Source: Borrelia maritima
Lineage (GTDB): Bacteria; Spirochaetota; Spirochaetia; Borreliales; Borreliaceae
Assembly: GCF_008931845.1 (NCBI RefSeq)
Contig: NZ_CP044535.1
Coordinates: 248,001 to 312,000, forward strand
DNA length: 64,000 bases
Direction of reading: 5' to 3'
Made by a program: the position numbers and the translations under genes. Position 1 is the first letter of the stretch. Each line of letters begins with the position of its first letter. A model generated the notes under the pieces. It was not told the DNA's origin, made no database searches, and saw nothing but the letters and a program-made list of their open reading frames with translations. This document shows, piece after piece, positions 27,706-36,569 of the stretch.

Positions 27706-29175
27706 TTAATCAATAATACTTGTAAAAGTATTTGAAAGACTTTCTTTTGCTACATTATCAGATGAGCTTGTAATTTTTATTTCAATAAAGTTAGAAGAAT
27801 TTGTCTCTAAATCTTTAGCATTAACACTCAAAATACCACTTTCATTTAAAGTAAAAAGCACCTCTATTTTGGGAATTCCTTTTAAAGCTTTTTGAATATT
27901 GCCAAAAGAAAACCTACCTATAGAATAATTCAAAGAAGCTTTTTTATATTCACCTTGAAGTATATGAATCTCAATTTCATCTTGATAATCATGAACAGTC
28001 GTAAATAGTTTGCTTCTAGAAATTGGTAAAGTGGTATTTCTCTCTATTAAAGTAAAAAATTCATTATCTCTTATCTCAAGCCCAAGAGAATAAGGAGTCA
28101 CATCTTTAAACTTAATAACAGAGTCATTTCTAGAAAGACTAAAAGCGTGAATACCTGCGCCAATTGCTACAACTTCATCTTGATTCAAAGTATCTAAAAT
28201 TGATACAGAAGGAAAAGATTCTTTCAAAACTTTTTCAATCAAGGGTATCCTTGTTGAACCACCGGAGAGTATAATTTTTGAAATACTATTAATATCAACT
28301 CCAGAATCAGCAATACATTCCATGGATAATTGAATGGTTTTGTCAACATATTCGCTTATCATCAAATTAAATTCATCCCTTTTAAGTTTATAATTTAAAT
28401 GCTTGCCATCAAGGAAAAGCAAAGTAATATCAACCTCTTTCATAACAGATAAATTTTTTTTAGCCTCTTCAATTCGATCTCTTAACTGTTCAAGAATAAA
28501 AACATCTTCTAAATTAAAATCGGGATATTCATTTTTAAAACTATCTAAAACATGCTTTTCAATGACTTTGTTAAAATCATTGCCTCCAAGTTGGCTTTGT
28601 CCTTTAACCGAAAGAACAGTATAAGTATCGCTTTGTTTTTCCATAAGAGTTACATCAAAAGTTCCGCCCCCAAGATCATAAATAAGAAAAATTCCATCAA
28701 TCTGCTTTTCAAAAGCATAAGCAATAGCAGCCGCAGTTGGTTCATTAAGTATAGCCTTGCAATTCAAACCAGCAATATTTAAAGCCTCAACAACACCTCT
28801 TCTTTGAGTCTCGGAAAAATATGCAGGCACTGTTATAACAGCATTTTCAATCTCTTCATCTAAAAATTTTTCGGCGTTCTTTTTGACACTAGAAAGCAAA
28901 TGTGCCGAAATATGTTCTGCTCTATAAAATTCACCATCTACTTTATAAAAATTATTAGAACCCATATTGGTCTTAAAATTATAAAATGTTTTTTGAGGAT
29001 TAACTAATATTTGATTTTTAGCAGCACTTCCAACAAGAACATCCTTATCTGAGAAAGAAACAATAGAAGGGATCATTCGCTCACCCCTCTCATTTAATAT
29101 TATCTTATAACTAACATCAAAATACGATGCTACAGTATTTGTGGTTCCAAGATCAATACCTATCCATTTTTTCAT
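27706..29175 (-). CDS. Short Hsp70/DnaK-like ATPase (BB0264 type), 489 aa
   Basis: Chaperone-like ATPase. Residues 1-370 are an Hsp70 nucleotide-binding domain: GIDLGTTNTVASY at about 5-17, AYFSETQRRGV, NEPTAAAIAYAF, IYDLGGGTFDVTL and LSGGSTRIP. A beta-sandwich substrate-binding region follows (YSLGLEI, FTLIERNTTLP). The protein ends at 489 residues, so the alpha-helical lid and EEVD-like tail of the usual 630-residue DnaK are missing. I start at the ATG at 29175, because GGGGAGG ends five bases upstream; nine extra codons upstream are possible but unlikely. It overlaps the SwrB-like gene by 23 bases and is the last gene of the flagellar run. It is not the main DnaK of the genome. Confidence 0.9.
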   Translation of the reverse strand: MKKWIGIDLGTTNTVASYFDVSYKIILNERGERMIPSIVSFSDKDVLVGSAAKNQILVNPQKTFYNFKTNMGSNNFYKVDGEFYRAEHISAHLLSSVKKNAEKFLDEEIENAVITVPAYFSETQRRGVVEALNIAGLNCKAILNEPTAAAIAYAFEKQIDGIFLIYDLGGGTFDVTLMEKQSDTYTVLSVKGQSQLGGNDFNKVIEKHVLDSFKNEYPDFNLEDVFILEQLRDRIEEAKKNLSVMKEVDITLLFLDGKHLNYKLKRDEFNLMISEYVDKTIQLSMECIADSGVDINSISKIILSGGSTRIPLIEKVLKESFPSVSILDTLNQDEVVAIGAGIHAFSLSRNDSVIKFKDVTPYSLGLEIRDNEFFTLIERNTTLPISRSKLFTTVHDYQDEIEIHILQGEYKKASLNYSIGRFSFGNIQKALKGIPKIEVLFTLNESGILSVNAKDLETNSSNFIEIKITSSSDNVAKESLSNTFTSIID

Positions 29176-29674
29176 GAATACCTCCCCTATGTATTGAAAC
29201 AATTAACTCAACCTCGCCCAAATCTAACTTAAACTTTTTAGCAATAGCTTCAAAAGACATACCTTGTTCATGTAGTAAAATAATCTGATTGCGAACATTG
29301 TAACTCTCTTTTATTATATTTTTTTCAATAGTAGGCATAGAATAATCTAAATTGTTTTTATAAATTCCATCACTCTTTGATCCAAAATTAGAAGAACTAT
29401 TCCCGGGAATAGAACTATTGTTAAACCCCAATAATCTCTGATCAAGAATTTCAATTCTCTCATCAACCTCTTTAATGATTCTATTTAAACTTTCAATTTT
29501 TATTTCAATAATATTTATATTTCTATCAGTAGCTTGATTAATTTCAATAATTGTTTTATCTACCTCACTTTTAAATTTTTTAAGTATACTATTAGATTTT
29601 ATTTTCAAATTAACATACACATGAAAATATACAAAAATAAATATAATTAAAATAAGATAAAAAACAATAAACAT
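29153..29674 (-). CDS. Membrane-anchored coiled-coil protein, SwrB/DUF6115-like (BB0265 type), 173 aa
   Basis: Unknown in Borrelia. An N-terminal membrane helix (about 3-22) leads into a coiled coil (about 28-85), a Ser/Asn-rich linker, and a C-terminal helix-turn-helix-like segment (about 130-165: LLHEQGMSFEAIAKKFKLDLGEVELIVS). This is the layout of YlxL/SwrB and DUF6115 proteins at the tail of Firmicutes flagellar operons; SwrB promotes flagellar export-gate maturation there. AAGG precedes the ATG. It lies after the FapA-like gene, as DUF6115 genes often do. The assignment rests on architecture and position; I cannot verify homology here. Confidence 0.7.
   Translation of the reverse strand: MFIVFYLILIIFIFVYFHVYVNLKIKSNSILKKFKSEVDKTIIEINQATDRNINIIEIKIESLNRIIKEVDERIEILDQRLLGFNNSSIPGNSSSNFGSKSDGIYKNNLDYSMPTIEKNIIKESYNVRNQIILLHEQGMSFEAIAKKFKLDLGEVELIVSIHRGGIHEKMDRY
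29181..29187 (-). promoter_or_regulatory. Strong ribosome site of the Hsp70 gene, inside the preceding gene
   Basis: GGGGAGG on the minus strand, five bases before the ATG at 29175, lies inside the coding end of the SwrB-like gene. It fixes the start and allows translation independent of the upstream gene. Confidence 0.75.
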
Positions 29675-29693
29675 ACCAAAACCTTAAAAAATT

Positions 29694-29996
29694 TCATCTC
29701 TTAATATTAACATTTTTGCCAATTTTGGGATCTTCAAATTTATCAAAATATAAACTAAGCATTACCTTCTCTTCATTCTTATTTTTTTTAACTGGAAATG
29801 AAAGCAAAAAATTATCTTCAACCTTGCTAACTAGACACACATTGCTAACCTCAGAATCAGTATGACAATCTCTTAAAAATTTAAGCCTAGCGTTTTGATT
29901 AATTTTTAATCTTTTACGCTTTTCATCTTCACTTAAAAGTTGTTTGGCTTTAAAAGATCCAGCAATAGACGTTTTAAAAAATTCAAATGCATCCAT
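29694..29996 (-). CDS. Conserved small protein of unknown function (BB0266 type), 100 aa
   Basis: Not recognised. It begins with an amphipathic MDAFEFFKTSIAG stretch. A charged KRKRLKINQNARLKFLRDC segment (about 27-45) follows, then a beta-rich half (FLLSFPVKKN, VMLSLYFDKF). It has two cysteines and no signal peptide or membrane helix. AAGGA lies seven bases before the ATG, so it is a genuine translated gene. The spacing to its neighbours (26 and 19 bases) fits the operon. The flagellar link is by position only. Confidence 0.65.
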   Translation of the reverse strand: MDAFEFFKTSIAGSFKAKQLLSEDEKRKRLKINQNARLKFLRDCHTDSEVSNVCLVSKVEDNFLLSFPVKKNKNEEKVMLSLYFDKFEDPKIGKNVNIKR

Positions 29997-30022
29997 ATAT
30001 AAATCCTTATATTAAAGATCAC

Positions 30023-31927
30023 TCACTCAGGCTTAAAAGGAATATAAGTCATAACTTTAATATAATTATCATCCTCTACAAAAGTAACATTGCTGTAATC
30101 TTTTGAAAGTTCATAAAAAGCATTATTAATATAAAGCTTAACACCTGAACAAGCCATATTTTCAACAGAAACTTTACCCTCTATCTTAGTATTTTCAAGC
30201 TCATTTTGCAAATCAATTCGCTTAGCCTCTATCATTTTTATTTCCATCCTAAGAATTTTACTCTCATTAACAAATTCATTGTAACTATCAATCTTTAAGG
30301 ATTTTTCTGACTTATCTGTAATAAACACAATATTCTTTTTTAAAGCAACAATATCTTTAGTTAAAACTTCTAATCGCTTTTCAATCTTTTCAAGGTGGAT
30401 AGTAAACCTAGTAAGTAAATCTTTAATTTCAGGATCATAGCCAACGTCAATGGAAGTTTCACAACTTCTGTCAGAGCCTATAGAATAAGCCCTAACCTCT
30501 TCTTTAGCACAAACATTAGAACCAACTATTTTTGATTTTTTACCAATACAAAGAACTCTCTTTTTAGAAGAAACTGAAGAATTCACAATACCTCTTAAAA
30601 CTTCAACCTCCCCACCACAAATCAAGGTAACATTTTCTAAAAACTTAGCTCTAATATTACCCTTTGCATAAATATTAGAATCGCCCTTACCATTTACACC
30701 ACTGTGAAAAATAATAGAACCATCCGTTTTTAAATTGCACCGCCCCACTAATCCTTTAATTTCTATTCCACTTTTAGCCATAATGTTGTATCCATCTAAA
30801 ACATTGCCTTGGACAAGAACCATTCCATTATTTACTATATCCCCAGTAGCAGGCCCAACATCACCCCTGACTAAATAAATATTATGAACAGATATTATGC
30901 CATCTGAAACAGACATATATCCATTACATTTTGCACGAATTTTATAACCATCTCTAAAAGTATTTTCACCTAAAAGAAAATTAATATCTTGCCCACTCTC
31001 TGATTTTAACACTTTGCCAAAAACAGTATAACCATCTACACCTTTCCCAAAAGGAATAATTCTGGCTAACTCTTCGCCTTCAATAACATTCCTAAACCCT
31101 ATGCTTGAAACCTCATACTCGCCAAGCCTATTATTCTCATCAACAATAAAATCAATATAAGAATCTTTACCCTTTACAGGCTCTAACCCTTTTGCAAGTT
31201 CAACAGGCTCACCATAAACAGGATAATCTACAAATTTTGCCACCTTGTCCTTAAGTATTGCAACATCTATTACTCCATATTTTCTAAGGATATTGAAAAT
31301 ATCTTGTTCAAAAATTTCAGCTCCATTAATTCCGGGCACCGTAAATTCAATAGTAACTGACATTGAATTTTCTGATATTTGAACCATCATTGTAACATTT
31401 TCAGAAGGATCAGATTCAAAATCAGCAATTTTTTCATAGTATCCACTAGCATTCTCAACTATGCCCTTTACAATGTCTTTATTGAAATTTTCAATATTGC
31501 TATGTAATTCTAATTTAGAAAGAACATCTTGATATTTAATAGGAATTCCCTGCCCCTTAGATGAGATAACCTTTAAAAATACACCTTTGGAAGATTTCCT
31601 AATAAAAAATTCACCATCCGATGAAATCATTTTTTCTTCTCCTGAATCATTTTTTGCATCAAGAGAGACTTTAGGCTTGTTAGAAGAATTCCTGTAAGCT
31701 ACTATTTTCCATTTTTTCTTTCCATATCCCAATATGCCATTACTGCCTTTTAATAAAACTTCATAGTCTAATTCTTTATAAGGTACTGAAAGTTCTAAAG
31801 AAGCGTCATTTAAAGCCTCTTCAAGAGTATCTGCTTCTATTTCCATCAAATCAACATCTCTTTCTCTTTCTAAGTAAGCGCGCATTTTATCAGAAAGTTC
31901 AGAAAAATTTATAGCCCTGTTATCCAT
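30023..31927 (-). CDS. FapA (DUF342) family protein with Jag-N domain (BB0267 type), 634 aa
   Basis: Cytoplasmic beta-helical protein of the flagellar assembly protein A/DUF342 family. Members are tied to polar flagellum number or gene control in other bacteria; the mechanism is unclear. Residues about 25-75 match a Jag-N domain (EADTLEEALNDASLEL, GSNGILGYGKKKW). The central part (about 190-480) is glycine-rich parallel-beta repeats such as GPATGDIVNNGMVLVQGNV and IFHSGVNGKGDSNIYAKGNI. A coiled coil (about 500-590) and a short C-terminal domain close it. AAGGA precedes the ATG. It follows flhF-flhG, in line with a role in flagellar placement. The family call is good; the role in Borrelia is inferred. 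Confidence 0.8.
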   Translation of the reverse strand: MDNRAINFSELSDKMRAYLERERDVDLMEIEADTLEEALNDASLELSVPYKELDYEVLLKGSNGILGYGKKKWKIVAYRNSSNKPKVSLDAKNDSGEEKMISSDGEFFIRKSSKGVFLKVISSKGQGIPIKYQDVLSKLELHSNIENFNKDIVKGIVENASGYYEKIADFESDPSENVTMMVQISENSMSVTIEFTVPGINGAEIFEQDIFNILRKYGVIDVAILKDKVAKFVDYPVYGEPVELAKGLEPVKGKDSYIDFIVDENNRLGEYEVSSIGFRNVIEGEELARIIPFGKGVDGYTVFGKVLKSESGQDINFLLGENTFRDGYKIRAKCNGYMSVSDGIISVHNIYLVRGDVGPATGDIVNNGMVLVQGNVLDGYNIMAKSGIEIKGLVGRCNLKTDGSIIFHSGVNGKGDSNIYAKGNIRAKFLENVTLICGGEVEVLRGIVNSSVSSKKRVLCIGKKSKIVGSNVCAKEEVRAYSIGSDRSCETSIDVGYDPEIKDLLTRFTIHLEKIEKRLEVLTKDIVALKKNIVFITDKSEKSLKIDSYNEFVNESKILRMEIKMIEAKRIDLQNELENTKIEGKVSVENMACSGVKLYINNAFYELSKDYSNVTFVEDDNYIKVMTYIPFKPE

Positions 31928-31929
31928 AT

Positions 31930-32391
31930 TTATTCCTTCTTGCTCATTAAAGTTTTAATAGCATCTGCAACAACTTTTGGATCATTATCTTCAATAAATG
32001 ACATTTCTTTAATTTTGTCATTACCCTTAATCATGTCTTCAGTTTCAAATTTATACTTTTTGACCTCTTCTATAAAATCAACACTACTGTTGTTATTTTG
32101 AAAATTCTCATAATAAGGATTTTGAATATCAAAATCCTTATTATCCTTCTTATCATCTTGAAGCTTATCCTCTGCATCACTAGGCAATTCTGCTGAAAAA
32201 AGATTCAATAAATATTTCTTATAGATAAACTCAATTAAAAGTCCAATAACAAAAAAAATTGTAAACTGCAAAAAAGATCTAAACAAGATTGTAAAAAATG
32301 ATAAGCCACAAAACAAACCCAAAACTACTGAAATAAACAATGCTGACACGCTGGCTAACAAAATATATTTTAATTCCCTACTTATAAACAT
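31930..32391 (-). CDS. Two-helix membrane protein at the flagellar operon tail (BB0268 type), 153 aa
   Basis: Not recognised. Two adjacent membrane helices (about 9-29 and 32-55, including YILLASVSALFISVVLGL) form a hairpin. The following cytoplasmic part is charged and Asp/Asn-rich (about 65-115), ending in a helical KEMSFIEDNDPKVVADAIKTLMSKKE. There is no clear ribosome site. The start lies six bases after the flhG stop and the end two bases before the FapA-like gene, so translation is probably coupled. In many bacteria the gene after flhG encodes the flagellar sigma factor; here this small membrane protein occupies that slot. Confidence 0.65.
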   Translation of the reverse strand: MFISRELKYILLASVSALFISVVLGLFCGLSFFTILFRSFLQFTIFFVIGLLIEFIYKKYLLNLFSAELPSDAEDKLQDDKKDNKDFDIQNPYYENFQNNNSSVDFIEEVKKYKFETEDMIKGNDKIKEMSFIEDNDPKVVADAIKTLMSKKE

Positions 32392-32397
32392 AATGCT

Positions 32398-33285
32398 TTA
32401 TTCCACACCAAAAAATCTTAATATAAAGCCTATAACACCTCTTCTTTTTCTGCTGTCTAGAGAAACTTCCTCAAGGGTAGCAACAATAGAATCAAGACAA
32501 TAACTAGCTTTGCTATTTGGATTTACCAAAACAAAAGGCTTTTGCTTAAAAACAGAACTTCTAATATTTTGATCCTCATAAATATAACCCAAATAATCAA
32601 TGTTTAAATTTAAAAATTGCCCTGAAATATCTATAACCTTTTTGGCAACCCCCTTAGCTTCACTAACATTAGCTACTCTATTAACAATAAGCCTTAAATT
32701 TTTTAAATTCTCCATTTTATAAGACAAAACCTTTATTATTCCATAAGCATCGGTAATAGAAGTAGGCTCTGGAGTAGTAACAATAACAACATCGTCGCTA
32801 GAAAGCAAAAACGAAATAACTTGCCTTGAAATCCCAGCACTAGTATCTATTACAACTATATCATATTCGTATATTTTTAATAATTCTTTTATAAATTTAT
32901 TAACATCAACATCAGAGAGATCTAAAAGCTCCATTGTACCAGAAGCACCGGCTAAAAGATCAATATTGTACTCTGTCTTTGTTATTACTTCCCTAATATC
33001 ACGACTTTGAGCAATCATATGATATATACTGTATTTAGGAATAACTCCAAGTAAAATATTAACATTAGCCATTCCAATGTCAGCATCAAGTATTAATACC
33101 TTTTTGCCAAGCTCAGAATATTTAAGAGCAAGTCCAATTGCAATATTACTTTTGCCAACACCGCCTTTGCCACTACTAACAGCAATAAATCTTGTTTTAC
33201 TATTTTGAACTTTCTCATCAACTGAAAAATTAAATTTACCATTTAATCTCATCATATCTCTTAAACTTTGAGCTTGATCTTCCAT
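32398..33285 (-). CDS. flhG: MinD-like ATPase FlhG (YlxH), 295 aa
   Basis: ParA/MinD-type ATPase that sets flagellar number and position together with FlhF. The deviant Walker A GKGGVGKS is at 39-46, then [17 protein letters not shown] and [10 protein letters not shown] (Walker B region). The C-terminus [15 protein letters not shown] is an amphipathic helix like the MinD membrane-targeting sequence. The N-terminal 30 residues carry a [11 protein letters not shown] segment, like the FlhG activator helix that stimulates the FlhF GTPase. AAGGAAA precedes the ATG. It directly follows flhF (11-base gap). Confidence 0.93.
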   Translation of the reverse strand: MEDQAQSLRDMMRLNGKFNFSVDEKVQNSKTRFIAVSSGKGGVGKSNIAIGLALKYSELGKKVLILDADIGMANVNILLGVIPKYSIYHMIAQSRDIREVITKTEYNIDLLAGASGTMELLDLSDVDVNKFIKELLKIYEYDIVVIDTSAGISRQVISFLLSSDDVVIVTTPEPTSITDAYGIIKVLSYKMENLKNLRLIVNRVANVSEAKGVAKKVIDISGQFLNLNIDYLGYIYEDQNIRSSVFKQKPFVLVNPNSKASYCLDSIVATLEEVSLDSRKRRGVIGFILRFFGVE

Positions 33286-33296
33286 TATAACTTTCC

Positions 33297-34463
33297 TTAA
33301 TAATAAGATTTACTTTTTACCTTCTTAATAAACTCTGCATCATCGCTTATTCTGTAGCCATTTATTCTTCTAATAAAAGTAAGTGGTTCTGCAACACTGA
33401 TATTATGAGGAACAATTTGCCCATCTGTAACATAAGAAATAACTTTCTTCATTTCATAAATCAAACTTATCAAATTCCCAACACAAGTGGTTTCATCCAC
33501 CTTGGTAAAAATCACAGTTTTATAATTAAAAGGAGAAAACTGGTGAAATATTTCTTTAATATCTGATGTTTTCGTAGTAGAACTTACAGCTAAATGAAAT
33601 TCAGCATCTCTTCCGCAAGCATTAAGAAGCTCCTTCATCTCAGCAAGCTTCATAAAATCTTTAGGACTTTTACCAATTGTATCAACAAGTATAAGATCGA
33701 AATCCTTTGAATCAGTAATTTCATCTTTCAAATCTTTAAAAGACTCAATTGCTCTAACAGGAATACCCATAATATCACCATAAGTTTGAATTTGTTTTTT
33801 AGCTCCAATACGATAATTATCAATAGTAATAATCTTAATATTTAAACTCTTAGATTCTCCATTAATGCCATAAATTGCTGCAAGTTTTGCAATTGTGGTA
33901 GTCTTCCCAACACCTGTTGGACCAACTAAAATAAAAACCCTTTTTTTAAGATCATCAATAATAGCGCCTGAACATTTAATTGTCTTTGCAATATACAAAA
34001 TAACATCCTCTCTAACTCTCTCATAATCATCAAGATCTGACAAACTGAATTCTCTCTTAATAAACTCATTAATGTCTTTAATATAGTTTTCAGAAAAATC
34101 ATTTTCTCTTAAAATATCTTCAATTTTTGTAATTGTTGGATGATTAACATTTTCTTTTTTTTGAGCAAGCTCTGTTTTAAGAGATTTAACTTCTTTAAGC
34201 ACATCTTCAATTGAAGAATTTTCTTCTCTTTTAATGCTTTGAAGTATCTTTCGCTTTTCATCTTCAACATTAATTTGTTGGTTGCCAATGTCGTATCTAA
34301 CATAACCTGAAACTTCAACCCAATCTTTGCTAAACAAACCTAAAATCCCCCCATGAGGAATGGTTTTATAGGTCATAACTCTAGCATTCTTGCCATATTT
34401 TTTCTTAATTATTTCTATAACTTCATTATAAGTTGGACCTTTTTCTGTAAAATATTGAACCAT
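33297..34463 (-). CDS. flhF: SRP-type GTPase FlhF, 388 aa
   Basis: SRP-family GTPase that marks where flagella are built, at the cell poles in Borrelia. It has a basic N-terminal domain (about 1-110, rich in coiled coil), then an N domain (about 110-170). The G domain follows: GPTGVGKTT at about 181-189, [24 protein letters not shown] and FTKVDET. I start at the ATG at 34463, giving MVQYFTEKG, which fits FlhF N-termini. It begins four bases after the flhA stop. An upstream TTG in frame would lie inside flhA and has no ribosome site at usable spacing. Confidence 0.94.
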   Translation of the reverse strand: MVQYFTEKGPTYNEVIEIIKKKYGKNARVMTYKTIPHGGILGLFSKDWVEVSGYVRYDIGNQQINVEDEKRKILQSIKREENSSIEDVLKEVKSLKTELAQKKENVNHPTITKIEDILRENDFSENYIKDINEFIKREFSLSDLDDYERVREDVILYIAKTIKCSGAIIDDLKKRVFILVGPTGVGKTTTIAKLAAIYGINGESKSLNIKIITIDNYRIGAKKQIQTYGDIMGIPVRAIESFKDLKDEITDSKDFDLILVDTIGKSPKDFMKLAEMKELLNACGRDAEFHLAVSSTTKTSDIKEIFHQFSPFNYKTVIFTKVDETTCVGNLISLIYEMKKVISYVTDGQIVPHNISVAEPLTFIRRINGYRISDDAEFIKKVKSKSYY

Positions 34464-34467
34464 AATA

Positions 34468-36561
34468 CTATTCTTCAACCTCTACTGTTTTAAGAACATT
34501 AACTTTAATATTTTGGGGAACCTCTAAAACAGACATAACAACAAGCTCTGGAATCTCTCTACTTGTTATTGCTTTAATTATGGGCCTTGAAGATTCGCTT
34601 GAGAGAACAACTGGATAAAACCCTTCTGCTTGAACTTCATTCACAATTTTGAAAAGTTCATAAATAAATTTAGTTTTCAAATTGGGATCAATTGAGCTAA
34701 TAAGGTCATGACTGGATTCTATACGAGAATCGATTATTATTTGCTCAAAAACAGGGTTTAAAGTTATTACATTAAGCTCAGAATTTAAGTCTAAATACCC
34801 ACTAGTTATTTGTCTTCCAACTGATTGTCTACATTTTTCAATTAAGAAAAATATATCTTTAGTAATACTTGTAAAATCTGCAATTGTTTCAAAAATTGTA
34901 ACTAAATTACGAATCGAAACTTGCTCTTTTAAAAGACCCTGCAAAACTCTTTGAATCTCACCAACTGAAAAATTCTTAAGAACCTCTTCAACAATAGCTC
35001 CATAATCTTTCTTAAAAACATCAAGAGTATTTTGAACATCTTGACGAGTCAAAATCTCATAAGAATGTCTTTTAATAAGTTCTGTCATATGCGTAGCAAT
35101 AATCGAGGGAGGATCTACAACAGTATACCCTAATTTTTCAGCAGATTCTCGCCCATCATCATTTACCCAAAGAGAAGGAAGCCCAAATGAAGGATCTCTA
35201 ACAAGTTCTCCATCTATTCCGGAATCAATTCCAACATTTATCACTAAAAATTTACCAAGTTTAATCTCACCTCGACCAACTTCAACTCCTCTAAGTTTAA
35301 AAGAATAAGCATTCGGCTCAAGCCGCATATTGTCAACTATTCTAATCTTAGGCACAACTATTCCAAATTCAAATGCAACTTCACGCCTTATCTTAACAAT
35401 ACGATCAAGCAGTTCAGAAGTTTTTGTATCATCAACTAATGGAACAAGATTATATCCAATCTCAAGAGCTAGTGGATCAAGAGGAACAACAGGAGCAACG
35501 TCTTTATCTGAATAAACTAACGCTTGCTCTTCTTCTAACTTTATTTTTTTTTCAATTTCTTCTTTGCGCCTCATTCCTGAAAGAGAATAAGCTAAAAATG
35601 CAATTAATACACTTAAAAAAATAAGAATTAAGGTTGGAAATCCAGGAAGAAAAGCTAAAAAAAACAAAAATCCGGAAACAATCCAATAAATTCCTAAGTG
35701 ACTTGTAAATTGCTCAAAAATCTCCCCACCAAAACTATTTTTTGAAATAGACCTGGTAACAATCAATCCTGTAGCCGTTGAGATCAAAAGAGCTGGTAAT
35801 TGAGACACAAGCCCATCACCAACCGTCAATGACACATAATTATTAAGCGCTTCGCTAAAGTTAAGACCTTGCAAAGTTATTCCTACCAACAAACCACCAA
35901 GAATATTTATAAGGGTTATTAAAAATCCAACCTTAACATTTCCTGATACAAACTTAGAAGCTCCATCCATTGCACCATAAAAATTAACTTCAGATTGTAA
36001 ATCGTTTTTTTGCTTTGTGGCCTCTTCTTCTGTCAAATTTCCAGAACTATAGGCAGAATCAATGGCCATCTGCTTACCAGGAAGCGCATCAAGGGCAAAC
36101 CTAGCTGCAACTTCGGCTACCCTTGTCGCTCCTTTGGTAATTACAATAAATTGAACAGCAATGATTATTAAAAATATTATAAATCCAATAACAAGCCCTT
36201 GAATTCCAGAACTACCCACAACAAATGTTCCAAATGTTCTTATCATTTGCCCATCAAAATTTATACCTTTAGTTAAAATCAATCTAGTAGAAGAAATATT
36301 AAGAACAAGTCCAAAAATAGTCATCACAAGTAATAAAGTCGGGAAAACAGAGAAATCTAGAGATCTCTTAGAGTAAAGAACAATTAAAATAATTAAAAGA
36401 CTTATTACTAAATTAACCGTAATCAAAATATCCAAAATAACCGCAGGAAGGGGCAAAATGAATCCAGCAACAATAAATATCAAACCGACAGAAATTATTA
36501 AATCAGACTTATTATTAAGCCCTAAATATCCTAATATAGAATTTTTTCTAGCATCCAACAA
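34468..36561 (-). CDS. flhA: Flagellar export gate protein FlhA, 697 aa
   Basis: Core of the flagellar type III export apparatus, forming a nonameric ring that takes up proton motive force and docks substrate-chaperone complexes. The N-terminal half has about eight membrane helices (about 20-310). The FHIPEP signature appears as FALDALPGKQMAIDSAYSSG (about 155-174). The C-terminal cytoplasmic domain (about 360-690) is complete. Length is normal. It follows flhB by eight bases and precedes flhF. Confidence 0.96.
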   Translation of the reverse strand: MLDARKNSILGYLGLNNKSDLIISVGLIFIVAGFILPLPAVILDILITVNLVISLLIILIVLYSKRSLDFSVFPTLLLVMTIFGLVLNISSTRLILTKGINFDGQMIRTFGTFVVGSSGIQGLVIGFIIFLIIIAVQFIVITKGATRVAEVAARFALDALPGKQMAIDSAYSSGNLTEEEATKQKNDLQSEVNFYGAMDGASKFVSGNVKVGFLITLINILGGLLVGITLQGLNFSEALNNYVSLTVGDGLVSQLPALLISTATGLIVTRSISKNSFGGEIFEQFTSHLGIYWIVSGFLFFLAFLPGFPTLILIFLSVLIAFLAYSLSGMRRKEEIEKKIKLEEEQALVYSDKDVAPVVPLDPLALEIGYNLVPLVDDTKTSELLDRIVKIRREVAFEFGIVVPKIRIVDNMRLEPNAYSFKLRGVEVGRGEIKLGKFLVINVGIDSGIDGELVRDPSFGLPSLWVNDDGRESAEKLGYTVVDPPSIIATHMTELIKRHSYEILTRQDVQNTLDVFKKDYGAIVEEVLKNFSVGEIQRVLQGLLKEQVSIRNLVTIFETIADFTSITKDIFFLIEKCRQSVGRQITSGYLDLNSELNVITLNPVFEQIIIDSRIESSHDLISSIDPNLKTKFIYELFKIVNEVQAEGFYPVVLSSESSRPIIKAITSREIPELVVMSVLEVPQNIKVNVLKTVEVEE

Positions 36562-36569
36562 TAGAACCT

